Of a stretch of DNA of 64,000 nt, positions 61,031 through 64,000 are shown in pieces. Both the position numbers and the translations under genes were made by a program. This DNA comes from Pseudomonadota bacterium (GTDB lineage Bacteria; Desulfobacterota; Syntrophobacteria; Syntrophobacterales; Syntrophobacteraceae): positions 1-64,000 of the forward strand of contig JAEZHY010000172.1 in NCBI GenBank assembly GCA_023416335.1. Reading direction: 5' to 3'. The notes under the pieces are model-generated. The model was not told where the DNA came from and made no database searches. It saw only the letters and a program-made list of their open reading frames with translations. How positions within the stretch are numbered: the first letter of the stretch is position 1; each line of letters starts with the position of its first letter.

Positions 61031-61840
61031 CTAATCTCCTCTGACAGCTTTATGGAAGCGGTATCCCCGATATGCGAAGATGGCGCCGTCCGGGGTGATT
61101 TCCACGAGCTTCAAGGCAGCAGTGAGTTCCTGCCCCTCGTGCATGCTCGAACCGTTTACGACTACCCGCCTTCCGCCGGCCTGTCCGGAGTAGACGAGGA
61201 TAGATAGAAAAAGGTTTGGGAGACTGCCCTGAATAGAATCCGGAAGCTCGTGCAATTCGAAAATTCTTCCCGCTTTGTTTTCTTTTCCGCCATTGCTCTC
61301 AGCCTCTCCGGCGCCCGGCGTCACCGGATCCTGTCCGCGCACGGAAACTTCCGCCCGGTTGTTTCCCCTTTCAAAATAGCCGGCAGGCAGGCGCCCCTGC
61401 ATGTCGGCCAGGGCAATGCTCCTGGCGGCAGACCGGCTCCTGGTGGTATTCATGGGTACCGGTCTCCTTTGTCCGACGGTCTGATCGGAAGGGTCCCGGC
61501 CTGTTGAACCTTCGATAATGGATCTTGCCCTTACAGCAGAAGGCGGTTCGGCGATATCTTCAAATTTCCGGAAACTTTCAGTCGCAGGAGGTCCCGGTTC
61601 GTTATGTCCGTCATTGAGACGGGATTGCTTTTGTTCTTCCTGCTTCGACTTTGCGTTATCCACAGGTACCGGTGAGATCTCATGGCTGACCGGGGCAGGT
61701 TTGCCGGCCGATTTTTCGGCCACTCCCGGTCGCTTGAGTCCAGAGAGTACAACCAGCGCAATCAGAACCAGCGCAAAAGCGCCCAGGTGAAGGCGGCTGT
61801 TGTTCCATCCGATTCGTGCCCTATGTTCGAAGGAGTCCAT
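61031..61840 (-). CDS. gspB: GspB-like type II secretion assembly protein
   Basis: The 269-residue protein has one membrane anchor (about 16-35, AFALVLIALVVLSGL) and a long Pro/Ser/Arg-rich periplasmic linker. The C-terminal domain (about 200-265) has the GspB pattern ELPDSIQGSLPNL, VYSGQ, VVVNGSSMHEGQEL and GYRFHKAV. GspB/ExeB works with the GspA/ExeA ATPase to place the secretin in the peptidoglycan and outer membrane. No gspA, gspD or other gsp genes are visible here, so it is an orphan relative to its system. ATG 61840 is chosen over an upstream start with a charged non-conserved leader. Confidence 0.75.
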   Translation of the reverse strand: MDSFEHRARIGWNNSRLHLGAFALVLIALVVLSGLKRPGVAEKSAGKPAPVSHEISPVPVDNAKSKQEEQKQSRLNDGHNEPGPPATESFRKFEDIAEPPSAVRARSIIEGSTGRDPSDQTVGQRRPVPMNTTRSRSAARSIALADMQGRLPAGYFERGNNRAEVSVRGQDPVTPGAGEAESNGGKENKAGRIFELHELPDSIQGSLPNLFLSILVYSGQAGGRRVVVNGSSMHEGQELTAALKLVEITPDGAIFAYRGYRFHKAVRGD

Positions 61841-61939
61841 TTCCCGCGTCTCTTTCCGGAATGTCCCCGGATACCCCCCAAGCATTGGCGGGCCGGTATG
61901 CCCCCCGCATCGAAGCGTTTTTGCCTGGAGTGCAAGGGA

Positions 61940-62629
61940 TCACTTTATCGAGAGCACTTCCACTTCGAAGACCAGCGTTGCGTTCGGCCCTATCAGATTG
62001 CCTGCCCCCTTTTCGCCGTAGGCGAGTTGGGGAGGAATGAAAAGCTGCCATTTGGAGCCAACCGGCATAAGCTTGAGGGCTTCCGTCCATCCCGGGATCA
62101 CGCTGTCGACTTTCATGGCTGCGGGCCCTCCTCGTTCGGAGGAGTTGTCGAACTCCGTACCATCGATCAGGGTCCCCTGGTAGTTGACTTCCACCGTATC
62201 GGAGTCAGTCGGTTTCCTGCCTTCCCCAGCCTTCAGGATCTTGTACTGAAGACCGCTCGGCAGCGCCACTACGCCTTCCTTTGTCTTGTTGGCGGTCAGG
62301 AAGGCCTCGCCCTGCTTCTTATTTTCCTCTGCTACGGCTGCGATCGCTTTGGCCCGCCTTTGCTTAAGCTCTGTGTGAAAGCCGTTCAGCGCGGCCCGCA
62401 AATCTTCATCGCTCAAAAGCAGTTTGGATCCCTTCAGTTCGTCCCGAAATCCCTGCGCCAGGGCATCCGCGTCATATGGTACGCCCTGCCGTTTGAGATT
62501 CTTGGCCAGATCGACGCCAATGCTGTAGCTTTGCTTTGCCTGGTCGTTTTTGAAAACCTGTTTTTCGGCGGCACTTGCCTGAGAGGCCATAAAGATGATT
62601 CCGAGAATCGCAATCCATTTCAGTTTCAT
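61940..62629 (-). CDS. FKBP-type peptidyl-prolyl isomerase, FkpA/Mip-like
   Basis: The 229-residue protein has a signal peptide (1-20, ASQASA), an N-terminal helical dimerisation domain (about 25-110), and an FKBP domain (about 120-229). FKBP core residues appear in YQGTLIDGTEFDNS, VIPGWTEALKLMPVGSKW and IPPQLAYGEKGAG. It helps fold periplasmic or outer-membrane proteins by proline isomerisation. Domain order and length match FkpA/Mip. It is close behind gspB on the same strand and might assist export, but the two are not in a tight operon. Confidence 0.94.
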   Translation of the reverse strand: MKLKWIAILGIIFMASQASAAEKQVFKNDQAKQSYSIGVDLAKNLKRQGVPYDADALAQGFRDELKGSKLLLSDEDLRAALNGFHTELKQRRAKAIAAVAEENKKQGEAFLTANKTKEGVVALPSGLQYKILKAGEGRKPTDSDTVEVNYQGTLIDGTEFDNSSERGGPAAMKVDSVIPGWTEALKLMPVGSKWQLFIPPQLAYGEKGAGNLIGPNATLVFEVEVLSIK

Positions 62630-62661
62630 TTCAAAATGCCCTTACAGTTCGAAATAGTGAT

Positions 62662-62688
62662 GATGGGGAGGGATTTCCCCTCCCCATC
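62662..62688 (-). terminator. Hairpin after the multicopper oxidase gene
   Basis: GATGGGGAGGG pairs with CCTCCCCATC around an ATTTCC loop, about 20 bp beyond the oxidase stop. The T-rich flank is stronger on the plus strand, so it may act in both directions. Confidence 0.5.
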
Positions 62689-62705
62689 TCTATTTTGATA
62701 TTCGT

Positions 62706-64000
62706 CTACGCATGAGGTTGAATGGAACCCGTGCTCGTCGGGGTGCCATTGCCGAATACATTGGCCGGGAGGATACGGAAGTAGTACGTTTTTCCGGCGG
62801 TCATTGAGTTAGCGGGAAAAGAATAGGACGTCTGGGTCTGACCGGCGGTCACCGTGGTCAGGCCGGTTGTAAACGCGCTGTTGGTGGCCCTCTGGATCCT
62901 GAATAAGGGGGGCAGAGCGCCGGTGGAGGACCAGTTCAGCACGACCGGAGAACCGGGTGCTGCAGCCTGGGTCACCGAGTTGAGCGTAACCGCCGTCGTC
63001 GGTGGTCCAAGCACGTTGGAGTATGCGGTGGTAACGGTCTGGGAAGGATACCCGGTCACACTGCTTCCGACCGTTCCGGTACCGAATACCCGGTAGTAGT
63101 TGGGGATAACATTCTGCTTAAAGGTGGTATCGGAATAAGTGTTCGTCGTTCCAGAGGCCCTCGGGACGGTGAACTGAACCAGCCCGGTGGTGAAACTGCT
63201 GTTGGTTGCTCTTTGGACGGTGAAGTTGGTTATACCCGGATCGACGTTTTGCCAGGTCAGCACCATGGCCGATCCATTATACGACCCCGTCAGATTTGTG
63301 GGGGTATCCGGAGCTGCCGCCACCAGGATCGGGCGCATCATGTCATTTTCTTCGTGCCCGAGGAGGTGGCAGTGCCACACGTATTCGTTGCCGAAATTGG
63401 TCAACAGGTTTGTGACCGTGACAGGATTGTTGGTTGGGGTAACGTTCGCGAAACCCATGGTCGATCCCACCGGCATGGTCGGATCGAGAAGCCTTTTACT
63501 GCTTAGCACCTTGAAAGGCACGCTCGGGACCTTGGCCTTCAGGGCCACAACGACGTCCTCGAGCGGATTCATCTTGACGGTCTCTTTCCAGCCTACCTCT
63601 TCGGGCCAGGGCGGCTTGATGGCTCCATCCCAGCCTACACGGTTGATAAGCTGCACGTTGAAAAGATGGAAATGGATCGCGTGGGTATCGACGCCGTTGT
63701 GCGTAATCTTCCACAACTGGGTTCCGCCGTCCGGGATCACTTCGGTTGCCGGATCGATATACCCTAACGGAATGGTCGTCTGAACAAGGGACGTAGTGAA
63801 GGGCATCTCGACTCCGAGGGTTGAGTTCATGCGTCCCAGGGGGTCGAAGAGTTCCTGGATTGTCTTAGGCTCCAACGGTTTGACAACCGGGGCGGATGCA
63901 CCATAAGGAGTGAAGGTAAGCGAAGTATCGGAGATTCGCGAATACGTGTCGGTTCCGCTCGGAGGAGCGCCAACCGCGGCAGCGTATGCGGTCTCGGGCA
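62706..64000 (-). CDS. Multicopper oxidase with fibronectin-like tail (partial, runs off right edge)
   Basis: The visible part is about 431 residues and lacks the N-terminus. The last copper-binding domain is present, with THAIHFHLFNV and the type 1/type 3 copper motif WHCHLLGHEENDMM, so the T1 axial methionine is kept. After this motif the chain continues for about 210 residues with two fibronectin type III-like repeats (RATNSAFTTG recurs), not part of a standard laccase. It probably oxidises metal ions or phenolic/organic substrates outside the cytoplasm. Copper ligands from the missing N-terminal part cannot be checked. Confidence 0.88.
   Translation of the reverse strand, partial: PETAYAAAVGAPPSGTDTYSRISDTSLTFTPYGASAPVVKPLEPKTIQELFDPLGRMNSTLGVEMPFTTSLVQTTIPLGYIDPATEVIPDGGTQLWKITHNGVDTHAIHFHLFNVQLINRVGWDGAIKPPWPEEVGWKETVKMNPLEDVVVALKAKVPSVPFKVLSSKRLLDPTMPVGSTMGFANVTPTNNPVTVTNLLTNFGNEYVWHCHLLGHEENDMMRPILVAAAPDTPTNLTGSYNGSAMVLTWQNVDPGITNFTVQRATNSSFTTGLVQFTVPRASGTTNTYSDTTFKQNVIPNYYRVFGTGTVGSSVTGYPSQTVTTAYSNVLGPPTTAVTLNSVTQAAAPGSPVVLNWSSTGALPPLFRIQRATNSAFTTGLTTVTAGQTQTSYSFPANSMTAGKTYYFRILPANVFGNGTPTSTGSIQPHA

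Overview
The window looks like chromosome from a GC-rich, Gram-negative anaerobe of the Deltaproteobacteria/Desulfobacterota type, perhaps Syntrophobacterales. This placement is inference. It rests on outer-membrane and lipoprotein genes, many PAS kinases, a sigma-54 activator paired with an anaerobic acyl-CoA/Fix operon, radical SAM and type II secretion genes, and abundant palindromic intergenic repeats. No tRNA, rRNA, CRISPR array or insertion sequence with a transposase was recognised.

Left part (1-17.7 kb): a von Willebrand factor A protein with near-identical tandem domains runs off the left edge. It is followed by a PAS/GAF histidine kinase, a B12-binding radical SAM protein, an overlapping parA-parB pair, several secreted proteins (one Gly/Trp-rich, one papain-like protease), a tiny lipoprotein with a probable AUU start, two transporters and a small transaldolase-type aldolase.

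Centre (17.7-30 kb): a PAS sigma-54 activator sits directly upstream of a catabolic operon. The operon encodes a class I CoA-transferase, a 4-hydroxybutyryl-CoA dehydratase-like flavoprotein lacking the known dehydratase residues, an acyl-CoA dehydrogenase, FixA, FixB, FixC and FixX. An MFS carrier and a DUF3034 outer-membrane protein follow. A GG-N10-GC promoter lies before the CoA-transferase, and a 10-bp-arm inverted repeat lies about 220 bp further upstream. The layout resembles E. coli ydiF-ydiO-ydiQRST with one extra enzyme. A carboxylate would be imported, activated to its CoA ester and oxidised, with electrons passing through ETF and FixCX to quinone and possibly ferredoxin. The substrate is unknown.

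30-39.9 kb: coaD, ribBA, diaminopropionate ammonia-lyase, a hybrid histidine kinase and two unrecognised proteins, separated by composite dispersed repeats.

40-61 kb: a capsule or surface-polysaccharide locus of the ABC-transporter type, almost all on the minus strand. It has KpsE/KpsM/KpsT-like export proteins, a Wza-like lipoprotein, KpsC- and KpsS-like proteins, two GT4 glycosyltransferases, an esterase, a WcbI-GSCFA fusion, a GH99-like hydrolase, a methyltransferase, APS kinase and two PAPS-type sulfotransferases. Three of the modifying enzymes carry DUF4214-type modules, six of them in one protein. Together the genes predict a sulfated, probably acylated and methylated surface glycan.

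Right end: an orphan GspB-like protein, an FKBP prolyl isomerase and the C-terminal part of a multicopper oxidase with fibronectin-like domains running off the right edge.
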